Shown: positions 34,775-47,316 of the stretch, one piece after another
Layout: every line of letters begins with the position of its first letter
How positions within the stretch are numbered: position 1 is the stretch's first letter
Assembly: GCA_003667245.1 (NCBI GenBank)
Contig: RCNN01000079.1
Location: forward strand, 1 to 64,000
Length of the DNA stretch: 64,000 nt
Direction: 5' to 3'
From: Heterostelium multicystogenum
Lineage: Eukaryota > Evosea > Eumycetozoa > Acytosteliales > Acytosteliaceae
The notes under the pieces: model-generated
Databases searched by the model: none
The model's input: only the letters and a program-made list of their open reading frames with translations
Told to the model about the DNA's origin: nothing
Made by a program: the position numbers and the translations under genes

Positions 34775-36678
34775 TTAACTACCAAGTGATCCTTCAATAA
34801 AATAATCAACACGCTCGGAATCTGATTCAGAGTCTGAGTCGGATGCATTGGTCGAAGTGTTACTCATGTTCTTCTCTCTGCTGTGTGATTTTAGTAATTT
34901 TTTGTTTCTTTCGTTTAGTTTCTTCTGTTCAGCTTCCTCATCGTCGTCGTCACTATTAAATGCCTCCTCTGTCTCTGGCTCGGCATGACTGGTGGGTTGA
35001 TTGTAACCAACAGAGTAACGTTTCTTTTGGATCAAACGCAACATACCCTTGGAAGACCAGAATTGATGCTGAATTAACTCGTACTCTTGGTGTAGCATAT
35101 TAAGTTGTCCAGTGGCTGGATTATAATAAGACTCTCCACACTTAACTTTTCTCTTTAAGCAAGCGAAAATGGTACTGTGGATTGTAGCCAAAGATCTATC
35201 TATACTTGTATTATCTATTTGTGGAATCTAGAATAAATGTTAATTAACCAATTATATTTGGTATTTGGTTTAAGTACTTACTAAAATTGAATCTGCACCT
35301 TGACATAGATAGTCATTAATGATACGGATATTCTTGAAATACTTTGTATATTTGTTTTGGTGTGGGTCAAGAGTCATATACTTTGAACGAATGGCAAATC
35401 TTTCTTTATGCTTGGCTTCATTACTTATATACATTAGGAATGGAATACACGATGGATGCTTTTTGACCAATCTAACTATTAATCTAGTGTCCAAGTGCAC
35501 ACCTTCTACTATCAGAGATTCATTTCTCTTTTCATAGTGCTCAATCAAGACATCTAATTTATTAAAGATCATTTCATTCTGTGCTTCATATCCTTGTAGA
35601 ATCTGTTGTCGATAATTGTTAGTTATATCTATAATTAAGAGAGATGCATATTTTTGATAATTACTTTTTCTTTGTGCGATAATGATGGGTCGGATATAAT
35701 TTCACCAGCATGATATGTGGATGCCCACAAAATAGGTGATTCTGATCTGCTGATGAATTTCCTCAGAATCTGACGAATGTTGTCAGTAGATATTACAGCT
35801 GCGAATCCAATACGACTGGCTAACAGTGCAGTGAGTGTACTTTTTCCGCAACCACTGGTACCACCAAGCAAAATAGTAAATGAGTGCTTCTTCTCTTGAA
35901 CATCACATGCCACAGGGAAATCAGAGATATACTGTGGCTTAGAGTATTGGTAGGTAGAAATAATGTATCCAACTATATAAAAGAATGTACTTTTCAGCAT
36001 ACCGACGCAGTAGATAGTATCGGAAGCGGTTGAGTTGAGAGCGACAAGAGTCGAGGTGGAGGTAGGCGGAGTTGGACTGCGCTTGAACTGGAGATTCTTT
36101 GAGTAGGCCGAAACACGACAGTTCTCCAGCTGTTCAAAGACAGCAGTTGTAATGTGACGCGCATGGATAGACTTGCAGCCCATGAACTTCAGTGTCAAGT
36201 TTAAGTGAAATCTAGCATATCTCTTAATTTTGTTGTTATCGTGAAAAATAGTCGAATCTTGAACTTCAAAGAATCTGGTGAAATCGAATATCTATAGTAG
36301 AGTCGTCATTGTCAAACGTTGATTAAAGATTACTATGATTAATAAAAGGTCTATCTAGTTAGAGATAGTTGCTGTTATATAACATACTTCGTCGTTCACT
36401 GATATATCTGAGGAAGATGGATTTATAATGAATGGAGATTGCAGGATATTCTTGAGTTTCTCGGGAGACTTCTGTGAGAGCTGCTTCAGGAAGTCATAGT
36501 TCTTCGGAACTGGTTCATTTTGGTACTGGAATGTATTGTCATTGAGTAAAGAGTCTTCGAATACATAGATATATGCCAAAGTGCCATCTTTTACACAGTC
36601 CGAAGTCGCAATATTCTTGTGTTGCATTGGTGCAGATGTCATTTGTTGAGACAACAAATGATTTTGATTTATATCCAT
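34775..36678 (-). CDS. LPA1/2-phosphoglycerate-kinase-like P-loop protein
   Basis: Four exons (36678-36388, 36291-35665, 35602-35282, 35227-34775) join in phase to give 563 residues. The N-terminal third includes IFDFTRFFEVQDSTIFHDN and an ATP-cone-like helical part. The P-loop kinase core has LLGGTSGCGKSTLTALLASR, VISTDNIRQILRKF, a lid-like TYHAGEIISDPS region and SLIVEGVHLD. The C-terminal part has DRSLATIHSTIFACLKR and an acidic S/D-rich tail. Order and motifs match plant LPA1, needed for phytic acid accumulation, and archaeal 2-phosphoglycerate kinases. A role in inositol phosphate or glycerate phosphate metabolism is inferred from the family only. It is divergent from Miro across 1.3 kb. 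Confidence 0.85.
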
Positions 36679-38015
36679 ATCTTATCTTGTTTTGTCTCTA
36701 TACTATTAAGTTCTAACTATGAGATAGATCTTACAAATCTAAATCTAATCTATACAAATATAAAGTAATAATACTCCTAAATAATATAATAATATATATA
36801 GTGTTGTTGTTGTTGATGATGATGATGATGTTAAAGCAAAGTAGTTTGTCGATGCAGCTCCAAGTAATATACAAAAAAAATGAGGTAATAAGGTGCCTAA
36901 GTAATAAGATGAATAGTAAAGTTGGAGGTTAGTATGCAATTTTTTTTATATTATTGAAATGTTAATTGTGAATATGTATGTGTGGTTGGTGTGTTGGTTT
37001 AACTTTATTAGTTCGGAGTAGGAGATATTAATTTGATTTGCTTTATTTGGATTTGGATTGGTACTCAGCAGTAGTAAAACAAAAAATAACAATTCAATAC
37101 ATAGTTACATATCATATATATAAAAGATATATATAATAAACTTACTTTACTTTATAAAGAAAGAAAAAGTAGAAATTATCTATAACTTCTACTATGAAAT
37201 AAAAACAATAGAAATATTATACTATTGCTTGTAGGCGAATATCTATATATTGATTGATTGATCAATTTATTGAAAGTAATGACAACTCTTCATACAAGGT
37301 TAGCAAGGCAACAACAATTGTCATATTAGTTCCAAGTTAATTTTTTTAATTTTTGTTTGATAAATTTTAATATCAAACAAACATTCATTAGTTTGTTTTT
37401 TTATTTATAAAATATTAATCTTTGAAAAAAGCTGTTGAACAACCTTTCACATTGCCAAAAAATGGTTTTATCAAACACGCTTCACCTAAAAAACTAGTGG
37501 ATCACACTTCTTGGTGACCTTTATTGTAACTTTGTCATTGGTAACGTTTGCTCTCAATACTTATAACTATAAATCATCATTATCATTATCATTATTATCA
37601 TTATTATTATTAATGTATGAATTAAGGTTCTATGATTCAAAGAAAAAAAATATATTCATGAATCAATAAAGATTGAGTTATTCTAACAAGTGAAAGGGAA
37701 TACCAATATAATTTTGAATTGAACAACAACAACAACTAATAATAATAATATTAATAATATTTAAAGCAAGAACAGATTACATTTCCCTTTAAAGAATGCT
37801 TACTTTATAATGTTGTTTTGTTGTTTTTTTACAATTTTGAATATTTGAATAAAAAGGCGCGTCTTTAAAAATAAAAGCAAAAAAGTTAGAACATCACAAG
37901 TTCAGAATTTCAAAGCAGAAGTAATTGAATAATTAGTATTATTATTGTTATTAATATTTAATAATCTTATATACACACACCACCAAACACAAGTTAAAGA
38001 TTATTAATAGAAGTA
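36679..38015. other. Divergent promoter region of LPA1-like and Miro genes
   Basis: 1.3 kb of AT-rich sequence with ATC repeats (36814-36832, 37575-37610) and a GC-rich GGCGCG at 37857-37862 about 155 bp before the Miro start. No gene is seen. Confidence 0.5.
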
Positions 38016-40031
38016 ATGAAAAAAGATATTAAAGTTGTATTTATAGGTGATGGTATGTCTTTGGCACATTGATCAATAGTATCCATCCCTTGATTATTGT
38101 GTATTAACAACTGTCTCTTTTTCTTTATTGATGCATGATGCATCTTCACTAAACAAAAGCTGGAGTAGGAAAGTCGAGCATTATTTCATCTTTGGTCAAT
38201 GGTGAGTTTGTGGAGAATCCCCAAAAGGTGGTTCCAGAACTGACCTTGTCGGGAGAACATTGCACCACCCATATCATTGACACCTGTGATTCGGACGATC
38301 CACAGGCTGGTCGTACTCAGATGCAGTTGGAGTTGAAGAGATCGGATGCTATTGCACTTGTATACTCATACGACATGTTTGAGGAAACCCTGCAAGGCAT
38401 TCGCAACAGATGGTTACCATTGCTACAACATCTCAACATTCAACAACCATTGGTGGTTGTTGCCAACAAAGTTGATGTAGTCTCACAGGAGGATAATGAA
38501 AAAACACAGCAACAGGTTATCGACACATTGAACTATATGGTCTCTGTATACCGCGGATCAATCCGTTGGGTTCAATGCTCTGCCAAAACTTTGGCAAATG
38601 TCCAGGAGCTCATGGAATGCACACAAAATATGTTGGTATTCCCAGAGGAGCCACTGTACAATCGCGCAACAAACCAACTTACACAAGAGTGCGCAGCTGC
38701 ACTACAGCGTATTTTCAAATTGTGCGACCTCGACAATGATGGACTTCTCAATGATAATGAGATCAACTATTTCCAACAGCGTTGTCTCAACCAGCCAATG
38801 TCAGCAGAGGAAATTGAGAACCTTCGTAATTTCATTGCTAGTCAACTCGAGAGTGGTGTTAGTGGTGATGGATTCACAGTCGAAGGCTTTATTCTAATGA
38901 ATTTGCTTTTCTTGGCAAAGAGCACTCAGCAGACTTGGATTGCTTTGCGAGCATTCAACTATGATGACACACTCCAGTTGGCAGACGAATATATCCATCC
39001 ATCAATCAACGTTCGCAATGAGGAAGCAGTGGAGTTATCTGAGGATGGTGTTGAATTCCTTCAAAAGATCTTCAAGAGATATGACTCGAACAATGATGGA
39101 CTACTCTCTGACAGCGACTTAAAGAATCTTTTTTCAACTACTCCAGGAATTCCATTTGCCTCAGACTATAAAAACTCTGTACCACTTGGAAAGGATGGAC
39201 AGATCGGAGTCTCCTCTTTTATTTGTCTTTTCCAAATGTTGGTCAATTCCAGCTACAGAACAGCACTCGAATATTTTGCATATCTTGGATACAATAGTAT
39301 TTTATTCTCATCAACAGCACACTTAGTTAGCATCGTCAAGAAATCGTCTCCAAACAAATCAGTATTTAACATTTATGTGCTTGGAGCAAGTGTATGTGGA
39401 AAGTCAACATTCCTCAATACCTTCATCAATCAAACTACCGAAACCAATTCCTCCAAAGGACACAGAGCCATATGCTCCATCTTGGATAAAAAATATATAA
39501 TTGTAAGATAATTATAGCTACTTTAATCGTAAGAGAATATTGACACCCTCTTAGGTACACGAAGTTTCAGATGGAAAGGGATTAGTGGAAGAACCAAAGA
39601 GCATGAGTAATTGCGATGCAATTTGTTTGATGTTTGATGAACATGTCGAACAATCATTTGAATATGTAGCCGATATCTACAAAACAATTGTAAAGAGTTA
39701 TTCGAATATTCCTGTTTATTTTGTCCGTGGACACCAACCAGGTGATGCTGCTCCCACATCAAATGAGGAATTCTTCAGTAAAACATACAAGCAACCACCC
39801 ATAGAATTCTACCTTGACAAACCGACCGAGAACGAAAATATATTTAGAAACATAGTCCAAGGAATCAAAACATCGCAAACAGCATCGATCCAAAAATCAT
39901 CAATAACCAAAAATGCTTCAATCAGCAACAAACAGGATTCAAACTCATCCTCATCACTCCTCATTATCACATTGATTTCAGCTGCCGTTGCAGTAGCAGG
40001 TTTCTATGTAGTACGTAATCTTTCCAAGTAA
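38016..40031 (+). CDS. gemA: Miro, mitochondrial Rho GTPase
   Basis: Exons 38016-38052, 38160-39502 and 39555-40031 give 618 residues, the usual Miro length. The first GTPase domain has GDAGVGKSS across the first splice junction and NKVD. Two EF-hands follow near residue 200 (CDLDNDGLLNDNEI) and residue 320 (YDSNNDGLLSDSDL), both with canonical calcium ligands. The second GTPase domain has GASVCGKST near residue 419. The C-terminus has a tail anchor helix (LLIITLISAAVAVAGFYVV, about 593-611) plus RNLSK, placing it in the outer mitochondrial membrane. Miro proteins act in mitochondrial transport, morphology and ER contacts. The first domain has DTCDS where classic GTPases have DTxG, in line with the relaxed switch II of Miro. 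Confidence 0.95.
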
Positions 40032-40259
40032 TCCTATCCTCGATCAAATGGAACATAACATAAATAGATTTATTGAAAATATATTTAAGTATATATTAAA
40101 TAAAGATGATGACAATGGAACGTCGTTTGGTCTGTTACCATATCTATCCAACAACTACTTTGCTTGATTTCGTTAATTAAATTATAAATAAGTTGATTTG
40201 ATAAAGCCAATCAGCAGCATTGGTATGTTTATCAATGTGTTTGTTTTGTTTGGTATATA

Positions 40260-42877
40260 TTACAAGGTTGTTACAATAATAGAAATATTATCTTTGGATT
40301 TTTTCGAAAGGAGTGAGGAGCTGAGTAAGAGATTAGCCATCTTCTCGGTGTTTTGTTCTGTTCTTATCATTTCCATCGCTCTATTACCAGAGAATACATC
40401 CCAAAGACCGTCAGAAGCAACTATCAGATGTGAGTGATATGGTGTAAGAGAAATGGGTGGTGAGATATAAGGTTCACCAGAGAGACCACAGTTCAAATGC
40501 TTAATGAAATGATCTCCCAATGCCCTACTAACCATCAAACCGTTGATTCTTGTTTGATTTTCTCCCAACTGAAATACCATCATCTTTAATTCTCTGTTGC
40601 TCTTCTGGATCTGTCACCCTATGATCTTTTGTTAAAATCAGTGTTTCACCAGCATAACTAAAATTTATAAATGACATTAGTAAATTTATCTCTACCTGTA
40701 GATTTTCAAACTCGATCGTACCTTAGGAAAGCAGAAGAATCGCCAACATTGGCAGATTGTAAAAATCTCTGTTGTCCAACTCTCCAAATTAAAACAATGG
40801 TTGCAGTTGATCCTTCGTATTCATATTTCGCCAGTTGAGCATCTACCTCTTTGAAAGTTGCTAAAAATACACCACTCATATCATAGATTTGCTTTCCGCA
40901 CTCGTTCTTTGCTGATTCAATATATTTTAATAAAATCTAAAGCAATCTGTTAATAAGCCTGTTTCAAAGCATGAGCTAACATAAATACTTACATTTGGTA
41001 AAATTTCTTTTGCTTTGATTGCAACATTCTTTCCAGAGTGACCATCAAAAACTGCAAACAAAGCCATTTGGGAGTCATCTCCAAATGGATACATTCCCAA
41101 GTATTCATCTTCCATGTCTAGACACTGTTTCTTTGCTCGCTTCAAACCTTTTGTATTTACATCTGCCTTGATAGCATATTCTCTAATGAGCGAAGTTGGC
41201 TGTGGTTGTAGCAGTGGATAATAGAATCTTGCTGGAGATGGTGAGTTGTCGTATTGGATCTTTGGGAATATTGAAGTAAGTTGGCGGCTTGGTTTTGGAT
41301 GGGAGGAGTTAAGTGCTGGTGATTGCGATGAATTGGCGGCAGAAGACTCAATGCTGTCATTGGATGAACCAAAAAACGAGTGAATTGAAGTTGGGTCAGA
41401 GAATGTAATAGTACGAGCCAGCTGCTGTTGTTTCTTTGTTAGATTTGTTTCACCACTCTGCTCTAACTGTCCTTTGATACGATAGGCGTTTGTCTTTGAA
41501 TCAATGAAAAACGGTGTGACCGTTGCATTTGCGGTTTCCTTGCGTTTGGGTGGAGACATCATGCCTGGTGATACAGTTAGATAGTTAGGTGAAGAGGAAC
41601 TAGAGGAGCTAAGTGGAGAGCTTGAGAATGAGGGTGGTAATATTTCGAGGGTTTGTTTCAACTCGGGTGGATTCGATGGTTGCTCCTTCTGTGGTGATGG
41701 TGTTGGTGTTTCGCCACTGAAGTTCAGTGATATTCCATCTAGGCTTAGATTTTTCAAATCACCTAGGTCTCCTATGCTTTTGTTAAGTGGAGATGAGTCG
41801 GCAACAGAATCGGTTGCTAAACTCTCAATAAGTTGTGACCACTGGGTGGAAGAAGTGGTAGGTGAATCAAACTGCTGCTGTCGATGTTGTGGTTGACTAT
41901 TTTCAGTGTTTTCTAATTGTTCTTTCAATAGCTTCATCTCGTCGTTGCTGTCGGAAACTTGATTGGCACTTTCTCCTTCGCTCAATTCCTTTTCAAGTTG
42001 CTGGTGTCGTGGCGAAAGCATTGGGGGTGGCTGGAAGAAAGAAGAATCCAAAAACGATGGTTGTTCCTGTGACACTATGACATCTACATTTGAAATGCCA
42101 GCTCCGCTTGATTCGCCTAATTCCTTATTATTACTGTCTGCCGTGCTAGTGTTATTGCCATCTATAATGATTTCTGGATTGTTAGCACTGAGAGCGCTTA
42201 GATTCAAGTTCAAATTCAGTTTCTTTATATCATCTTTTTCGGTGTTGGTATTGGTTGCTCCGCCATTTTGTTGGAAGAGTGCTTTATATTGGCGACTGTG
42301 TCGCAGTCCGTTGGTTGAGCATGGTTTCTTCTTTTCTTGTTGCAGCTCGCCTGTGGTCGTTTCGTCGCTTTTTGATCCTGTAATATTGGTTGCTGTGGTA
42401 CTGGTTGTCTGTTCACCGAGCGCTTTGATAATTTGTTGGAGTGGCTGAGGCAAACTTCCTCTGTATGGGAATGTTCTATATATCTGGTATCCAAGGCTTC
42501 GTGGAGCTGAGCCACTGCCCTTTAAGAAATTGTTGTTGTTGCAGATAGACATTGTAGCGCTAGAAGCACTGCTGTTGCTACTTGACAAGCCGTGTTGGGG
42601 TTGACCCTCTATTTTCATTCAGTCCGTCAAGCAATTGTGGTATATTCAAAGATGGTATCAAAAGCTCGCTCAAATCTCCCAATTCACCACCGCCAACATC
42701 CAAATCGCCATCTATATCGAACTGTTGATCGTTATTTCCATCGCCAACACTTCCAGTTTCATCCTAAACCAAAAAAGGTGAGTGATATTGTCCTTTACAA
42801 AAACTCCAACAAACTATATAGCATACCTTATAAAATGATGGAGATGATTTAGAATTTGAAAGAGGTGGTGCCATCAT
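40260..42877 (-). CDS. PP2C-type protein phosphatase with long low-complexity N-terminus
   Basis: The catalytic domain is split by introns near 40990, 40930 and 40665-40720. Visible PP2C motifs are ALFAVFDGHSGKNVAIKA, EGSTATIVLIW, SANVGDSSAFL, LTKDHRVTDPEEQQRI, RINGLMVSRALGDH, LIVASDGLWDVFS and KDNISIIV, so all metal-binding aspartates are present. About 450 residues of S, Q, N and P-rich sequence precede it. A short first exon (MMAPPLSNSKSSPSFYK, from 42877) and an acidic second exon read toward the main frame but need a one-base change near 42615; otherwise the gene starts at the ATG at 42618. Another frame change sits in the TTGGGAG region near 40565. The phosphatase is a Mn/Mg-dependent Ser/Thr enzyme; its substrate is unknown. 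Confidence 0.85.
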
Positions 42878-45870
42878 CCTTTCTTTGTTTTCTAATACTT
42901 TTATAACTACTACTATATCTACAATGATCTTATTCTACACCTTCCTACTCCTATTCCTATTCCGCTTTCCTATTCCGCTTTCCTTCAAGCTATTAATACT
43001 ACAGTAAACTTTTGTAATTGACTATGATTTACAGATAAATTTGGCTATAAACTTCTATTTTAAAAATATAGGTTAAATTAATCAATCAATCCTGTCATAT
43101 TGAATAATAATAATAATAATAATATTTCCAAAAATATGAATTATGATGATTAAAAATATTTGTGATTATAAGCTGTTGTTGTTGTTGTTGTTGTTGTTGG
43201 TTGTGTTTGTATTTTATTGGTATGGTTTTTATTTTTACTTTTTACTGTCTTGTCTGGACACTCCAACACTCACTCATTAAACATTAACACTACCTACCAC
43301 AATTAAACAATAGAATATATATCTAAATACTATGATATCAATAATAATATTGTTGTATGAATTGTATATTATACGATTGATATTAATTGTATGATTATTA
43401 TTATTATTATTATATTATTAGTATTATCTAATTTTTATAAAAAAAACAAATATGTAATCATAAAATAATGATTATACTTAATATAATATGGATTTAATTT
43501 TGAAATTGATTTGTTTGTGATTTGTGATTTGTGATTTGTTTGTGTGTTTATTGTTGATTATAATATAATTTAATTATTCACTATTTAGGTGCTATTTGTT
43601 TGCTTGTTGTTGGGGTGTGTTGGTATTGGTGTTGGTGGGGTGTGTTGGTATTGGTGTTGGTGGGTGTGTAAACAATAAATAAAACATAGAGGTATGTTTA
43701 AGAATATATCCGTGCTTGGTAGACTGATTGCCTATAGTAATGGGTAAATTCTAAAAGTAGTAATTGGCTTCTTCTTATTTTCCTTCAATCAATCACACAT
43801 AAACACACATACACACAATCCGATAATATTAAAATTGTTAATTTAGGATCTACTATAATGATAATCTAATGTTGTCACAAGTATATGTCATACTAATGTA
43901 TTATTATTTATCTGTGTTTGATGATGCAGTACAATTGTTGTCGATGTGTGAAAATGCTGTTGGTGTTGCTGTTGCTGTTGGATGATGTGCTAACTTTTTA
44001 CTTTGTCAATCAATCTCATGATCATTGTGATTTTCACTTTATTGATTGAGTGGGATGATATAATAATATTTATTATTGCACTTTGATATATTCTCTTCTC
44101 TCCTCTTCTCCTCTCTGCTTCTCTCTTCAACTATTTGAAAGAACACTACTAAGTGTTGTATAATACTATATACTATAAATTTTAATAAAATTCAATTGGG
44201 ATGGAAGTATCTACTTTATGAACAGGATATTTATGGCAATCTGTCTGACACTATCGTTGTAAATAGGTTGTATTCTTGTTTGCTATTCTGTTCTGTTCTG
44301 TTCTGCTCTGTTGATGTTGCTGTTGCTTATGCGTGCTGCGTGATGCTGTATTTATTTATAATGTATAAATGATTGTTTATTATTCACTGATTATGAATTG
44401 ATTATTATTATTATTTTTATTGTTGTTGATTTCGATTAGATTTAGTAGTAAAGGTTAACTATTTATTATTGGTCGCTGTTTTTTAATTTAATATTTGCTT
44501 TTATAAAAATTAAAAGGAAATTGAGTGAAAAGCTTTTTTGGTGGTTAATCTTTTTGTTTTTTGTTTTTTTTTGCTTTTTTTTGTTTTTGTTTTTTTTGTA
44601 TTTTTGAATTTTATCTGTTGGGTTTCCATTTCCCGTTTTTAAATAAAAGCGTTGGTACCAACAGAAAGATATCCACCACAAGTATTCTATTAATTTGATT
44701 TACACAAGCTTTAAAGTATCAACAGATGTAGTAGTCGTAGTAGTAAATATAGCACATAACGACAGATATGATTGGAATATGATACGATATGATAATTGGC
44801 AGATGATCGTAGGTAAGTTGTCTTTGGTTGGCAACTATTGATTGATCTGAAGATAGGAAAACAAATACATATTTGAATCAAAAAAAGTGATTGTAATTAC
44901 AGTGCTGTTTCAAATGTACAATATATACATTCCTCCTACCTACACCCTAATTTTAATTTATTTCGACTATTTTTATTATTTTTTTTTCCAATTTCTTATC
45001 TATTGATTACTATTCTTACTATTACTACAAATACAATTAATATTACCAATCCTATACTATATTGTCTGTACTGGTATTTGAACTATATATATATCTTTGA
45101 ATTTGAATTAGATATACTCCTATTGAAAATTAATTTTAATCTTCAAAATCGCTTGTTAAATAGAGATTAATGATACCAATGATCAATTGAGTGACAACGA
45201 ATCAATCAATCAATCAATCCAACAATTATATTATCAATTAAAAAATTAATAAGTGGTGAAACTGTTAAAAACAAAAAATCAAATCAAACACTAGTTTTGA
45301 AATTTATTATTATAAAAGATACATTAAAAAAAACAACAACAAAAAATAAAGGTTGATGCTGATTCAGATCAGTGTCGGTTAGAAATTCTGAAAAAAGCTA
45401 GACCACAATGGTAGGGTGTGATGTACACCCTTTCATAATGAATTACTAAGTGTTTTTAGTTTATTATTATTAAAGATTGTCAAGTCAATCAAATTGCAAC
45501 ACAAGTGTGTTGGTGTATGAGGTGTGGAAGATGGTGCGTGGTGTTGCTGCTGATCAATCAATTCCACAGACGGTGAGTTCTAACCACTACCTGTGGTTTG
45601 TATCAAATTTGCATATACATAAATGATTTCATTGATTTTAAAGATATTGAAAGCGTCCTATCGTTTTCAGATAACTGCATTCTTATATTGATATCTGGCA
45701 TTGATTGCAGACATTGATCGTTAGAGATATGTCATGGGTAGTGGTACCACTATCTCATCTCACATTACTACGGGTGTACTTCACCGTTTTTGACCATCCG
45801 TTAAGGAGATCTATCCATCAATCTTTTGCATGAACAGATCGGTCTGTTCAAATAGGTATATGCGTTAGAA
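42878..45870. other. 3-kb spacer upstream of the phosphatase gene
   Basis: It contains GTT (43173-43200), ATT (43398-43421), TTCTG (44285-44305) and AATC (45200-45222) repeats, the tandem GT-rich repeat at 43611-43670, and a perfect 7-bp hairpin at 45413-45431 (AGGGTGT/ACACCCT). The ORF at 44466-44681 is a lysine-rich artefact of poly-T. Confidence 0.55.
43611..43670 (+). repeat. 25-bp GT-rich tandem repeat, G-box-like
   Basis: The unit beginning TGGGGTGTGTTGGTATTGG at 43611 repeats at 43636 and again in part at 43661, a period of 25 bp with about 2.4 copies. The GGGGTGTGTTGG core resembles dictyostelid G-boxes bound by GBF. It lies about 740 bp upstream of the phosphatase start. Confidence 0.75.
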
Positions 45871-46827
45871 TCATTCCAAATCAAAGTTATCCATTGTCTC
45901 ATCTTCTTGATGTGCATCCTCTTGATGTGCTGCCTCTGCTACTTCTTCTTCTGCTTCTCCATCCTGTTGTAGATCAACTTCAGTTATTGTACCTCTTACT
46001 CCATTCTCATCAATGACAAATTGACTTTCCAATCCTTGAAAAGGAAGACCTTTGTTTAAGTAACACACTCGCTTATTCTGATTGTAATATAGAGAGATAC
46101 GATTGGAGCAAATGTGTCCAAGTGCATCGCCAAATGATGGAACAAGCTGAGACTCGCCACTTTTGCTGAACTTGGTCGTCACATGGTTCGTCAGAACTAC
46201 TGCAGCATTGTGTCGCTGTCCAATTGAGAGTAGGTTGGTGGCTAATTGTGTTAGGAGTCGACTTTTCTGTGCGTTGTCTTGGAATTGTCTTCTAAAAGGG
46301 TAAGCAATGCTGTCTATGACAATGAGCTTGACACTGTTGGCATGTGCCTGGAGAATGGCCGGTAGCATGTTGACCAATGCTAGTAGCTCCACATAGTGAT
46401 GAACTCGATAGTAGTAGATTGAAGACATGATTTTGTCAAGGGTGAAGCTCTCTAGAGCATCTTGCCTAGACTCAAAGGTTTCCTTCTCGAGATGCTGGCG
46501 CAAAAGAGACAGCCATTTGACGCAGTCGCGAAACTTTGAAACTTCCTTCAGTATCGATATAAATAGTTTTTGCCCGCGAACACCACCAAATTCCTCTGGC
46601 AAACAACAATTGACAGAGAGTTGCAAAGCCATTTGTGTCTTGCCAATACCAGCAACACCACAAAACTCTGTCACCTTTCTCAAAGGTATTCCGCCACCAA
46701 GCTTTTGGTCCAACTCCATACAAAACGACAAGATATGTTGTGAGTTTTCATTGAGCAGATCAAGACCCGATTTGTAATCCAACTGCGTATTACTAAATTG
46801 TAAATGATATAGCTGCTCTTGAAACAT
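45871..46827 (-). CDS. rad51C: RAD51C-like recombinase paralogue
   Basis: An apparently single-exon frame of 318 codons. The RecA core shows GVAGIGKTQMALQLSVN (Walker A), FTLDKIMSSIYYYRVHHYVE, SVKLIVIDSIAYPFRR (Walker B) and AAVVLTNHVTTKF, in the order and spacing of RAD51C, which works in RAD51 paralogue complexes for homologous recombination. Between 46585 and 46480 the annotated frame reads ISILKEVSKFRD, while another frame reads TIYIDTEGSFKVSRLRQMA, the expected RAD51C sequence. So two compensating one-base changes hide a conserved motif. The C-terminus is acidic with two HQED repeats and may be species-specific. Compared with human RAD51C (376 residues) the N-terminal domain is short. 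Confidence 0.85.
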   Translation of the reverse strand: MFQEQLYHLQFSNTQLDYKSGLDLLNENSQHILSFCMELDQKLGGGIPLRKVTEFCGVAGIGKTQMALQLSVNCCLPEEFGGVRGQKLFISILKEVSKFRDCVKWLSLLRQHLEKETFESRQDALESFTLDKIMSSIYYYRVHHYVELLALVNMLPAILQAHANSVKLIVIDSIAYPFRRQFQDNAQKSRLLTQLATNLLSIGQRHNAAVVLTNHVTTKFSKSGESQLVPSFGDALGHICSNRISLYYNQNKRVCYLNKGLPFQGLESQFVIDENGVRGTITEVDLQQDGEAEEEVAEAAHQEDAHQEDETMDNFDLE

Positions 46828-47316
46828 TATTCTTTGAGTGTATTAAATAATTAAAACAATGATTGGTCCAATATTTTATATAAGTTTCAAATTATAATTA
46901 ACTAATTTGTTCCAACATTTGCCTTCTGAAATTTGTTTCCCAGAAAAATAAATTCTGAAAAATAAAAAAAATAAAAAACATAAAGATGATGGAACACGCA
47001 TTCGCACTTGATCTGATGCTCAAGTTTTTGGAGGGAACAATAAATGATCAGATCAAAGTTTGGAAAGGAAAAATAAATATTAATTATAATATTATATCTA
47101 AAGTGAAATGTTTTGGGAATTTATTTATATTTATGATAATCAAAGGGAACCCGTGTTTGCTAAATATGAATTTGGTTAGTAATAAAAATAGAATTGTTTA
47201 GAAAGAAAAAAAGTTATCTTTGTATATGGGTGGTGTTAAAAAACACCATTGGTTCAACAGCGATAATTATGAAAAATAGCCGAAGATTTTGAAGTGTTGG
47301 ATTCTTCTCAGGATGT
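46828..47316. other. Spacer between RAD51C and H4 genes
   Basis: AT-rich. A 71-codon ORF at 46986-47201 is not supported by composition or homology. Confidence 0.5.

Noticed and set aside
41963..42448. 161-codon plus-strand ORF
   Set aside because: Antisense of the Q/S-rich N-terminus of the PP2C gene; composition is explained by the other strand.
44466..44681. 71-codon lysine-rich minus-strand ORF
   Set aside because: It is the translation of poly-T/poly-A tracts.
45345..45431. Possible box C/D small RNA with the hairpin AGGGTGT/ACACCCT
   Set aside because: The C-like (TTGATGC) and D-like (CTGA) boxes are only about 40 nt apart and there is no terminal stem, so a snoRNA is not supported.
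46986..47201. 71-codon ORF between RAD51C and H4
   Set aside because: Short, AT-driven N/I/K-rich composition in its second half and no recognisable domain.
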